Positions 26,001 through 31,133 of a DNA stretch of 32,375 bases are shown in pieces. The notes below the pieces were generated by a model. It was given only the letters and a program-made list of their open reading frames with translations. It made no database searches and was not told the DNA's origin. The stretch spans positions 103,086-135,460 of the forward strand of contig EQ973338.1 of the NCBI GenBank assembly GCA_000158655.1, in the 5' to 3' direction. This stretch comes from [Clostridium] methylpentosum DSM 5476. Its GTDB lineage: Bacteria; Bacillota; Clostridia; Oscillospirales; Ruminococcaceae. The position numbers were made by a program, and so were the translations under genes. The stretch's first letter is position 1. Each line of letters starts with the position of its first letter.

Positions 26001-26061
26001 TTGGTGCACACAACAGGCAGAGGACCAGAAGGAGACTCAACAACTTGTTGGTTTTCTTCAT
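20014..26061 (-). CDS. Multidomain secreted, surface-anchored alpha-L-rhamnosidase (GH78)
   Basis: A 2015-residue surface glycosidase releasing L-rhamnose from glycans. A signal peptide (cleavage near residue 28, after VANA) precedes the GH78 region. The catalytic motif DCPDRERAQWWGD gives Asp410, Glu415 and Asp422, spaced as the acidic residues of the Bacillus GL1 enzyme RhaB. Glu673 in STLWEFWD is the likely base, and NHAWTGGP follows. Then come InlB-type repeats (~822-903, ~905-990), an F5/8C carbohydrate-binding domain (~992-1142), another InlB-type repeat (~1150-1227), two more F5/8C domains (~1235-1405, ~1410-1585), a Big-like Ig domain (~1595-1685) and about four FIVAR-type helical repeats (~1690-1980). 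The C-terminus SAKTGE, a hydrophobic helix and RKRNSK form a non-canonical cell-wall sorting signal. It has its own promoter and terminator. GH78 is confident; the natural substrate is unknown. Confidence 0.93.
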   Translation of the reverse strand: MKKTNKLLSLLLVLCLLCAPMLTIVANAAGMTAPASDTAAEEWHANWIWDDSKKGDTVTEYGRQQDLYSNTWMNFRKTVTLDQVPESVVAKIAVDSRYWLYINGEMVVFEGQLKRGVNRTDTFYDNVELAPYLHEGENTIAVLAWFWGKGGQSYSNNDSGKAGFLFEAEFGNQLVVSDSSWKVMRSPGYMKQIGDGTGGGHNGLPNYRLPEYNVYFDARVLEEAGTEFWYTEDFDDSAWSNATELGAAPCEPWNDLHPRSIPLLKDFGLKEYENMADYAGYTTTKEETLAMEVPYNAQLTPYLKVEAPAGLEIDMRTDNYADPAGNGLSTRNTYVTREGVQEFEGLSWMNGQVVYYKIPAGVKIISLQYRESGYNTEFEGSFTSDDEFFNTLWEQSLRTLYITMRDNFMDCPDRERAQWWGDVTNEMMMMMYSLDTNSYDLYEKGLDTLMGWTTDNNVLHTVVPCHGNDGQELPMQMLAGINGMWEYYLYTGKTEKMSEMYDYIKNYLDLWSIGANGLVNHRGGGWDWMDWGSYADVAPIENAWYFMASKVAKQFAEVLGHEEDIPQYVAKMESIKASYDTMWTDNGYYKSSGNGKPDDRANALAVLSGLASEDKYPVIQDVLTNVQNSSPYMEKYVLDALCEMDRMDLAQARIKDRYANMVEGPDAYSTLWEFWDRYAGTKNHAWTGGPLITMSKYMAGVAPITPGYDTYQVKPDMGSLNQINTVVPSIKGNINVAINRDTENNTFDLSLTSPANTQAIVAIPRMNGNTRVAVGGTVLFENGMSTGATVSGITYQSNDKDYIYFQAEPGSYAFHADVKPAGTDSEYTLNIEATEGGKVLVDGAEVVTPYTATVANGTTVKVEAVSADKYVFDGWSGSIGSTDNAIEFVVNDNTNLIANFKPEAVKEYSLLKISDPDNSGITIEYDGKQSTVPTTIAVKTGETVTVKAVDIDNSLYSFVNWEGEVFSANKTLTLTVDHDISVGVNAMYQGSANFATGATVTTTKNLGGGWDIKNIIDGNLNLGFSTDVFSSRDITNAPHYINFNFGAPQVFDTVVLYPRTQATSVDNNTPNFPEVFDIEVSSDGTNYTVVKHVEMGNPNGAVTVSFDPQNAQYMRIKTTKLGPPANDEGSANAFRIQIMEAVVKNSSATGYNCSLDLKADGAGKVKINGELKEFPLSLNYPAGTTLAIEAVPDDMNQFTGWTGSIASADRPIYICLKQNVSLTAGFKFRGNQEEGSNLALGKTVNANNIEGVSAQWSPQYLTDGKRLSEGADAGSGVKGYTTRTYNSQNADPQPYVEIDLETVQSFNQIVLYPRTDAQTANGGTESPNFPTDFKIQVKQNGTWVDVKTVTDNPNPQGQPQTFSFETQKSQYVRVIASKLGIPTNDEFNGTRTVYRMQLAEFEVYNEARTVNYALQSTITASNSDGALPMWGLDNLKDGKLISEGLNQPNSGVKGYTSAALDSDADRNLKTPHLITIDLGEDKLINNVTLYPRTDTHAVSESSDITANFPENFNIKVKASDAKDYTVVKAVTGANDQKDQPYSCDFDAVKARFIVVETTKAGVPSFDDTGANGKSRVQLAEITVNGNPSEQEPFNPGGITIAGSPLTLNSGETTAITATVDPSSLPDNSLIWTVEDENGFVSNVADLIGTNTNAPTVVGREAGTAYIVARFANGLPATAKIAVTVSDKPAVDTNKSILKYVIDYADTVIASGEVASAIPLVQAKFNAAYDNAVSVYGDPTVEQETVDQAWVLLMNAIHMLGIQQGNKDALNTLIAAASGLDLNDYQDTVAFEKALADAKAVQADENAVQSEIDTAYENLNNAMNALVLKNWTQLEVVTGQANGINLDMYVEAGQKEFTDALAVANAVLADKSSTQAEIDEAVDNLLGAMLNLRLIANKDILNQVIARAEGIDLSGFSAASVAAFESAYNNAKAIQADRNLADTEENRALIQQSVTELKNAIAGLVTDDGVPFGGDSAMTSGASSAKTGEAGAAAMAVAALLLAGVAVVSTRKRNSK

Positions 26062-26231
26062 TTTCTTTCCCCCTTTAACTTTACGAACCAGCCTGTCCAG
26101 AAGGAGCTCGCCGGCTGTTCTTCCCTATTGTCAACAAATTCCCTCAGAGACAAAGAGAATTTTATCGTCTACATCATCTTCATTTGATATATTCGGTAAA
26201 ATTCAACAGCTTTGATTCGTTTTACTTCTAT
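26062..26231 (-). other. Long 5' leader of the rhamnosidase transcript
   Basis: About 165 bases lie between the predicted transcription start and the ATG, which has an AGGGGGAAAG ribosome binding site. Near its 3' end GAACAGCC (about 26118-26125) can pair with GGCTGGTTC, forming a hairpin upstream of the ribosome binding site. No known riboswitch is recognised. Confidence 0.4.
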
Positions 26232-26260
26232 ATTCTAGCATACAGGCGACGAAAAGTCAA
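26232..26260 (-). promoter_or_regulatory. Promoter of the alpha-L-rhamnosidase gene
   Basis: On the minus strand TTGACT (26255-26260) and TAGAAT (26232-26237) are separated by 17 bases. It stands between the isomerase terminator and the rhamnosidase, so the gene can be transcribed on its own. Confidence 0.75.
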
Positions 26261-26316
26261 TAAAAACTGACCTCTGTCAACCGCAATTTTACGCAAGTTC
26301 CATAAAATTGAAAATA

Positions 26317-26351
26317 ACCGGGCAGCGGCAAATTTTTGCTCGCTGTCCGGT
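26317..26351 (-). terminator. Terminator of the isomerase-family gene
   Basis: The imperfect stem ACCGG-CAGCG-GCAAA with TTTGC-CGCTG-CCGGT, interrupted by single mismatches, is followed on the minus strand by TATTTTCAATTTT, 25 bases after the stop codon. Confidence 0.75.
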
Positions 26352-26376
26352 CATTTTCCTTCCTTTATATAGTACC

Positions 26377-27879
26377 TTATACCGTCGCCATTTGAATACC
26401 CATGAGCTCGGATACTTTGCGGAACAGTTTCTCGTTATGGCCGACTGAGAGAGCACAGTGATGAGTCGGCGCTTCAACAAACCATTTGTCCATATATTCC
26501 GCCGGATTGAGGGGGAATCGAATGTGGGTCGAGGTGTTACCGTTCATCAGGATCGGGTCGTTGGTGGATTCCCCTTCGCTGACGACGAACTTGAGTCTGC
26601 CCTCCCCTGTCTGGGTCACGCCGAGGGTGGTCACGTCGCCTGAAAGCACCTTTGCTTCGACCGAAACGCCACTTCCCTTCTTGCCGTGGTAAACGCCCAT
26701 GCCGCGGAGAATCGGTTTGCCGTTGGAAATTGCGAAATGGAAGGGACCATCGTGGCCGAGGATCATGGTGTTGCGGTTGAAGTCTGCCGCAATGATCTCA
26801 CAGAAGCTGCCGCCCGTGCCGAGGATGTCGCAGATCTTCATTGCCAAAGCGGTCTTGATATCCCCCTCCCCTGCGCAGGGCACACCTGCCGCGGTCAGAA
26901 GAGAATGCCCGACGATAAAGCCGCTTTGAATCTGCTCGTAATAGCCGCCGTCCTGACCATGGTAGTAGTAGGACAGGCTGTCGAGGTCGCGGTCGATCAC
27001 CATTTTTTCCTGTGCGGCCGCCACCTTGCAGGACCACTCAAGCTGCTCCTTGGTCGGAGCCTTTGCGATGGGGTCGGAAGGGGAATCCCCTGAGATGGTG
27101 AAGAAGTCCTCCACCGCCTGCATCTTTTTCTGCACATCTTCGGGGCTTACCTCGCGCAGATATTTTTCCAGGTCGCACATTTCGAGCACCTCGACGTCAA
27201 TGCCGGTCTGGGCCTGGAGCATGGTGAAATCGCTGTACATGTCGAGCATACCGCTGTAATAACCGCCAAGGAATCCGAAGCGGGCGTGCTGGAGGGTGCG
27301 CTTGACGGATGCCGCCATGCACCACTCCTCGATTTCCTTCCACGCTTTGATTGCTTCGGGGCGATCGCAGGTCACCTCGTCGCTCACCGCGATATCGGGC
27401 GTCTTGGAAAGTCCGAGCAGTCCGTTGACCGCCCGGTAGGGGATCTGCGCCCGGTTGAACGCATTCGCAATTTCGGGGATCGAACAGCCGACGCAGTAGG
27501 CGAGCCAGTCGCCGGTGCCGACCTTCGCGTAGTTCATCTCAGGGGTGGGCTGGAGATTGAGAATAATCACCGGAGCCTTGTTGATCTGGTGAATCGGGAG
27601 CAGACAGGCGCTGGTGTAATAGGTGGCCGCATGGCTGAACACGATGTCCACGTTGTTGGCATTGAAATATTCTCCTGCTTCCCTACCTTTGACCTCGGTG
27701 TCCACCATGCCAAAGTTAAAGACCTCACCAAACTCGGAGAGTTTTTCCTCCATGAACCGGTTGTATCCCATCAGTCGGTCGTACAACCCTTCAAACTGGT
27801 TCCAGTAGGTGCACAGGCCTGCGCTGTAAAATCCGATTCGCGCCTTTTTAATTCCCTTGATTTTGCTTGGTGCTGCCAT
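26377..27879 (-). CDS. L-arabinose/L-fucose isomerase-family protein (AraA-like)
   Basis: A 500-residue cytoplasmic aldose-ketose isomerase. The N-terminal domain begins IGFYSAGLCTYWNQFEGLYD and contains VDIVFSHAATYYTSACLLPI. The metal and active-site residues of the family are in place: Glu338 (PCAGEGDIKTALAMKI), Glu361 (GGSFCEIIAADF), His376 (LGHDGPFHFAIS) and the His473-His474 pair (APTHHCALSVGHN). They correspond to Glu306, Glu333, His350 and His450 of E. coli AraA. A GAGGAGG site precedes the ATG. It is divergent from an AraC regulator and upstream of the rhamnosidase. The family includes L-arabinose, L-fucose and uncharacterised members, so the sugar is open. L-rhamnose is suggested only by context. 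No kinase or aldolase gene follows. Confidence 0.85.
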   Translation of the reverse strand: MAAPSKIKGIKKARIGFYSAGLCTYWNQFEGLYDRLMGYNRFMEEKLSEFGEVFNFGMVDTEVKGREAGEYFNANNVDIVFSHAATYYTSACLLPIHQINKAPVIILNLQPTPEMNYAKVGTGDWLAYCVGCSIPEIANAFNRAQIPYRAVNGLLGLSKTPDIAVSDEVTCDRPEAIKAWKEIEEWCMAASVKRTLQHARFGFLGGYYSGMLDMYSDFTMLQAQTGIDVEVLEMCDLEKYLREVSPEDVQKKMQAVEDFFTISGDSPSDPIAKAPTKEQLEWSCKVAAAQEKMVIDRDLDSLSYYYHGQDGGYYEQIQSGFIVGHSLLTAAGVPCAGEGDIKTALAMKICDILGTGGSFCEIIAADFNRNTMILGHDGPFHFAISNGKPILRGMGVYHGKKGSGVSVEAKVLSGDVTTLGVTQTGEGRLKFVVSEGESTNDPILMNGNTSTHIRFPLNPAEYMDKWFVEAPTHHCALSVGHNEKLFRKVSELMGIQMATV

Positions 27880-27900
27880 AATAGATTCCTCCTCAGACTG

Positions 27901-27980
27901 AATAACAAATATTTTCTTCTCTCAAAATAACAAACAATGATTGATTAATTTTGCGATTGATGTTATATTTATAATAACAA
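27901..27980. repeat. Three AATAACAA direct repeats, candidate AraC-type operator
   Basis: AATAACAA occurs at 27901-27908, 27926-27933 and 27973-27980. An inverted repeat GTTAT/ATAAC flanks the two adjoining -10 boxes. The copies lie 25 and 47 bases apart, in the space between the isomerase gene and the AraC gene, as expected for half-sites of the neighbouring regulator. Confidence 0.5.
27941..27969 (+). promoter_or_regulatory. Promoter of the AraC-family gene at 28053
   Basis: TTGATT (27941-27946), 17 bases, TATATT (27964-27969), with TG one base before the -10 box. Confidence 0.75.
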
Positions 27981-27999
27981 GTATATATTCGTCTTGCAA
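27971..27999 (-). promoter_or_regulatory. Promoter of the isomerase-family gene
   Basis: On the minus strand TTGCAA (27994-27999), 17 bases, TATTAT (27971-27976), with TG one base before the -10 box. The -10 boxes of the two divergent promoters are separated by a single base, so only one polymerase could occupy the region at a time. Confidence 0.75.
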
Positions 28000-28052
28000 T
28001 AGTATAAATTGCTAAAAAATAAAAAAATATTGCTCAGAAAGGAATGGTGTGT

Positions 28053-28952
28053 ATGCTGAAATATAACCTCGATATTTCCGACGATTCAACCTGGATCACC
28101 GCAACACCGAGCAGCGTTGCGACCTCCCTCCCTTTTTACCTGACTGAAGTCGGTAAATTCTATGCTGGAAAGGGATACTACACCGAGCGTTCGGACAAAG
28201 ACAGTTATCTCATCCTCTACACAATTTCCGGCCGGGGCAGTATTACGGTGGATGGGAATGAGATCGACATCTATGCACACAACGCGGTGTTCATCAACTG
28301 CAACTCCCACCAGTTTTATAAAACTGAATCGGATGTGCCGTGGGTTTTTCTCTGGGCGCACATCAACGGAACCGGTGTGGAACCGTATTACAGCCTAGTC
28401 AACGTCGGCCGGGTTTCTCAGGAAAAAATCAGCGACTACGCGGATTTTGTAGAGCTTTTTGAGGAAATTCTCATCACGAGCAAATTCAACGACGTGCGCA
28501 CCCTCTCCAACCTCTCGGTTAATTTGCAGCGGCTGCTCTCCATCATTCTCAAAAGCAGACTGAGCAGCTCCAACAACAAAAAGCATGAGTCGCACATTGC
28601 CGATATCCGCAGTTCGGTCGATTATATCCGCAAAAACTACAAGCGCCAGATCTCGATCGATGACATCATTCACCGCATCAACATCTCCAAATACTATTTT
28701 ATCCGACTTTTCAAACAATATATGGGGACAACTCCCTATGATTACCTGATCAACTACCGCATCAATCAGGCGAAAATATTGCTGAACTCAACCAGTATGC
28801 CAATCGGGGACATTTCCCAGGAAGTCGGATTCCTCGACGAGAGCAATTTTATCAGCCATTTTAAGCGCCAGACGGGGATTAAGCCGACCGAATACCGCAA
28901 CAGCACACTCGGCTTCCACCGCCCTCCCAAAGATGCTCCCAAGGAAGAATAA
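28053..28952 (+). CDS. AraC-family transcriptional regulator of the sugar locus
   Basis: A DNA-binding regulator of 299 residues. The N-terminal cupin sensor includes SYLILYTISGRGSITVDGNE and AVFINCNSHQFYKT, the latter followed by WVFLWAHINGTG. The C-terminal tandem helix-turn-helix reads QISIDDIIHRINISKYYFIR with MGTTPYDYLINYRINQAKIL, then PIGDISQEVGFLDESNFISH and GIKPTEYR. The frame opens at 28044, but that ATG abuts the AAAGGA site. The ATG at 28053 has proper 9-base spacing and is preferred. It is divergent from the isomerase gene, and the shared space carries repeated sites, so it probably controls that gene and itself. An L-sugar such as rhamnose, fucose or arabinose is the plausible ligand. 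Confidence 0.93.
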   Translation: MLKYNLDISDDSTWITATPSSVATSLPFYLTEVGKFYAGKGYYTERSDKDSYLILYTISGRGSITVDGNEIDIYAHNAVFINCNSHQFYKTESDVPWVFLWAHINGTGVEPYYSLVNVGRVSQEKISDYADFVELFEEILITSKFNDVRTLSNLSVNLQRLLSIILKSRLSSSNNKKHESHIADIRSSVDYIRKNYKRQISIDDIIHRINISKYYFIRLFKQYMGTTPYDYLINYRINQAKILLNSTSMPIGDISQEVGFLDESNFISHFKRQTGIKPTEYRNSTLGFHRPPKDAPKEE

Positions 28953-28970
28953 AAAATTTGCAAAATCTTA

Positions 28971-28999
28971 TTGATTTCACTGTCAAAAAAAGCTATAAT
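28971..28999 (+). promoter_or_regulatory. Promoter of the diaminopimelate dehydrogenase gene
   Basis: TTGATT (28971-28976), 17 bases, TATAAT (28994-28999). It lies 18 bases after the AraC gene stop codon. Confidence 0.85.
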
Positions 29000-29043
29000 T
29001 ACCCTTGTTACGAGTTATTTTGGTATAGAAAAGGGGCATTTGT

Positions 29044-29940
29044 ATGATTAAAATTGCAGTTGTCGGAACCGGCAACGTCGGCAGATTTGCCATCACCAAC
29101 GCTCTTGCGGAAGAGGACGTCGAACTCGTCGGTGTCATCACACGAAAAAAACACGACCTCGGCATTGCGGGAACCGAAAACATCCAGATTGCTGAGGATA
29201 TTACTGCACTCGACGTCAAACCGGATGTTGCAGTGCTTTGCATCCCGACCCGCGCGGTGCCGGAGACAGCGGAAAAATGTCTCAATGCAGGCATCAGCAC
29301 AGTGGACTGCTTTGATATTCATGGTAAAATCGTTGACCTGCGGGCACAGCTCGACAAAGCTGCCAAGGCAAACGGCCGGGTTGCTGTCACCGCATCGGGC
29401 TGGGACCCCGGCTCTGACTCGATCGTCCGCACTCTGATGCAGGCGGCGGCTCCCAAGGGCCTGACCTACACCAACTTTGGCCCCGGTATGAGCATGGGCC
29501 ACTCGGTGGCTGCCAAGTCAAAACCTGCTGTGCGGGACGCGCTCTCGATGACCATCCCGCTCGGCACCGGTGTGCACCGCCGCATGGTCTACATTGAAGT
29601 AGAGCAAGGCAGTACCTATGAGGAGGCAAAGGAGCAAATCCTTGCCGACGACTACTTCTGCCATGACGAGACACACGTCATCGCGGTAGACGACATCAAT
29701 CAGCTCAAGGATATGGGCCACGGCGTCCACATGATCCGCAAGGGCGTGTCGGGCGGCACTCACAACCAGATCCTCGAGTTCAACATGACGATCAACAACC
29801 CGGCGCTCACCGCCCAGATGATGATCGCCTCCGCGCGTGCGGCAACCCGTCAGAACCCTGGTTGTTACACCCTGATTGAAATTCCAGTCGTCGACTATGT
29901 GCAGGGCGAGCGGGAAGATCTTGTTCGCAAGCTGGTATAA
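29044..29940 (+). CDS. ddh: meso-Diaminopimelate D-dehydrogenase
   Basis: This NADPH-dependent enzyme makes meso-diaminopimelate in one step from tetrahydrodipicolinate and ammonia, serving lysine and peptidoglycan synthesis. The 298-residue protein opens with the Rossmann loop KIAVVGTGNVGRFAI and continues VGVITRKKHDLGIAGTENIQ. Family signatures are DVAVLCIPTRAVPETAEKCL, VDCFDIHGKI, TASGWDPGSDSIVRTLMQAA, TNFGPGMSMGHSVAAK and HRRMVYIEVEQGSTYEEA, ending with GGTHNQILEFNMTINNPALT. The length matches the short (about 300-residue) type. It is a monocistronic unit between its own promoter and a bidirectional terminator. The call is confident. Confidence 0.95.
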   Translation: MIKIAVVGTGNVGRFAITNALAEEDVELVGVITRKKHDLGIAGTENIQIAEDITALDVKPDVAVLCIPTRAVPETAEKCLNAGISTVDCFDIHGKIVDLRAQLDKAAKANGRVAVTASGWDPGSDSIVRTLMQAAAPKGLTYTNFGPGMSMGHSVAAKSKPAVRDALSMTIPLGTGVHRRMVYIEVEQGSTYEEAKEQILADDYFCHDETHVIAVDDINQLKDMGHGVHMIRKGVSGGTHNQILEFNMTINNPALTAQMMIASARAATRQNPGCYTLIEIPVVDYVQGEREDLVRKLV

Positions 29941-29950
29941 GTATCCTTAA

Positions 29951-29988
29951 CATAAGAAAAAGCCGCCATTTGGCGGCTTTTTCTTATG
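29951..29988. terminator. Bidirectional terminator between ddh and the lipoprotein gene
   Basis: A nearly complete palindrome CATAAGAAAAAGCCGCC…GGCGGCTTTTTCTTATG with a 4-base loop. It ends ddh on the plus strand and overlaps the stop codon of the convergent lipoprotein gene (29984-29986). Confidence 0.92.
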
Positions 29989-30568
29989 TGCTGGGATATT
30001 CGGAGGGAAGATATTGTATGTTGTTCATCTCTTCATAATCAATTTGCGCCCCATCCAGCATGTTAAAGCAAAGAATCTTCATATCAGAATAATACTCAAA
30101 CTGATATACAACATCGACCAAGAGAATAGGGGTTACCTCTCCATCTATGATGAAAAATGCCTTGTTTTGCCGAACCTCGCTGATGTATTCGCTATTTTCT
30201 GAAGAATAGACCGACTCGGTTATCTTATCCTGATAGTGGGAAAAGGAATCAATGAGCTTTTCGGCATCATCCAAAGGGTTCGTCTTCTCAACGGTTTTTT
30301 TAATTTCTAAAACAGTTCCGTTTTCCGCTGTAGATACGTCAAAATAATCATTGATAACCTCAATTCCAGAGATGCTCCGATAATATCTCGTGACCTTTCT
30401 GGCAGGATCGTCGGATAGCACGTCAGTAATCCCATAATCCTCCTTGTTTTGAACAAACTCACTGAGAATCGGATTTTTCATTTCTACTTTGGCTCCTTCA
30501 GTACCACTACAGCCGCCAAGCAGCAATGCAAATACCATACATAGAATTACGAATAATTTTTTCTTCAT
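29984..30568 (-). CDS. Putative lipoprotein with PepSY/YcdB-like features
   Basis: A 194-residue exported lipoprotein. A basic N-terminus and hydrophobic segment lead to the lipobox LLLGGC, so Cys20 would be lipidated. The mature part contains VTRYYRSISGIEVINDYFDV, then STAENGTVLEIKKTVEK, and near the end LLVDVVYQFEYYSDMKILC followed by MLDGAQIDYEE. The pattern 'aromatic-Tyr, -x-G-I-x-V-, D/N-G-x-V' resembles PepSY and YcdB/YcdC domains, which often inhibit or chaperone secreted peptidases; this is only a resemblance. An ATG 9 bases upstream (30575-30577) is an alternative start; neither has a strong ribosome binding site. A decayed tandem paralogue lies directly upstream. The DNA is noticeably AT-rich compared with the rhamnan cluster. 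Confidence 0.7.
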   Translation of the reverse strand: MKKKLFVILCMVFALLLGGCSGTEGAKVEMKNPILSEFVQNKEDYGITDVLSDDPARKVTRYYRSISGIEVINDYFDVSTAENGTVLEIKKTVEKTNPLDDAEKLIDSFSHYQDKITESVYSSENSEYISEVRQNKAFFIIDGEVTPILLVDVVYQFEYYSDMKILCFNMLDGAQIDYEEMNNIQYLPSEYPST

Positions 30569-30582
30569 TGCAATCATCTCAT

Positions 30583-31104
30583 TTACAATTCATCAGCGTA
30601 TTCAACCGAAATGATCGAATCATAATCAATGAAAGAACCATCCAACAGATTCATGCAAGTTATTTCAAGATAATTCGATTCAAATCCTTCGATTTCTGGT
30701 TCTTCATGATGATAGGTGGTTTCGACAAATTGAACAGGAATAATTTGACCGTCTTTTTTTACTAATTGTATATAGTTTTTGGAATCGACAATGCTATCCG
30801 ATGGATTTTCAGAACTCAGTACCATTGGAGCACTCAGCTGCATAACTGACGCTTGCCCCGCCACAACCTCTGCTTGTGATCATTCTGTTTCCATAATCGT
30901 ATCTTTCGATTACCTAACATTTAGTATGGATCCATCTGGCTTTATTGTAACATGATAAAAATCATCCATCACTCGCATACCGTTGATCATCCTATAGTAA
31001 TGTACCCAATGGTTCTCCTCCAAATATCCAAGCTCAGTTGTAGAGTAATCATAGTTCTCTAATTGAGATTGAAAATCAAAAATTGTCTTAGCATCACTTG
31101 GTAT
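30583..31104 (-). pseudogene. Decayed tandem paralogue of the lipoprotein
   Basis: One minus-strand frame carries the whole mature region of a protein related to the intact lipoprotein, broken by TAA at 30910-30912 and TGA at 30880-30882. Its upper part reads ENYDYSTTELGYLEENHW, then VHYYRMINGMRVMDDFYHVT and KPDGSILNV, matching VTRYYRSISGIEVINDYFDV and ENGTVLEI of the neighbour. The lower part reads DGQIIPVQFVETTYHHEE, later ITCMNLLDGSFIDYDSIISV, matching DGEVTPILLVDVVYQFEYY and FNMLDGAQIDYEEM. A third stop (TGA, 31105-31107) precedes it, and no signal peptide or lipobox remains. The frame itself is preserved, so the decay is recent point mutation. The open 30583-30864 part alone should not be called a gene. 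Confidence 0.75.
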
Positions 31105-31133
31105 TCAAACCGTGATTTCTTAGTATTTGTCTC

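Noticed and set aside
27901-27980. CRISPR-like repeats
   Set aside because: The three AATAACAA copies are 8 bases long with unequal spacing in a promoter region. They fit operator half-sites, not a CRISPR array. No array was seen elsewhere in the window.
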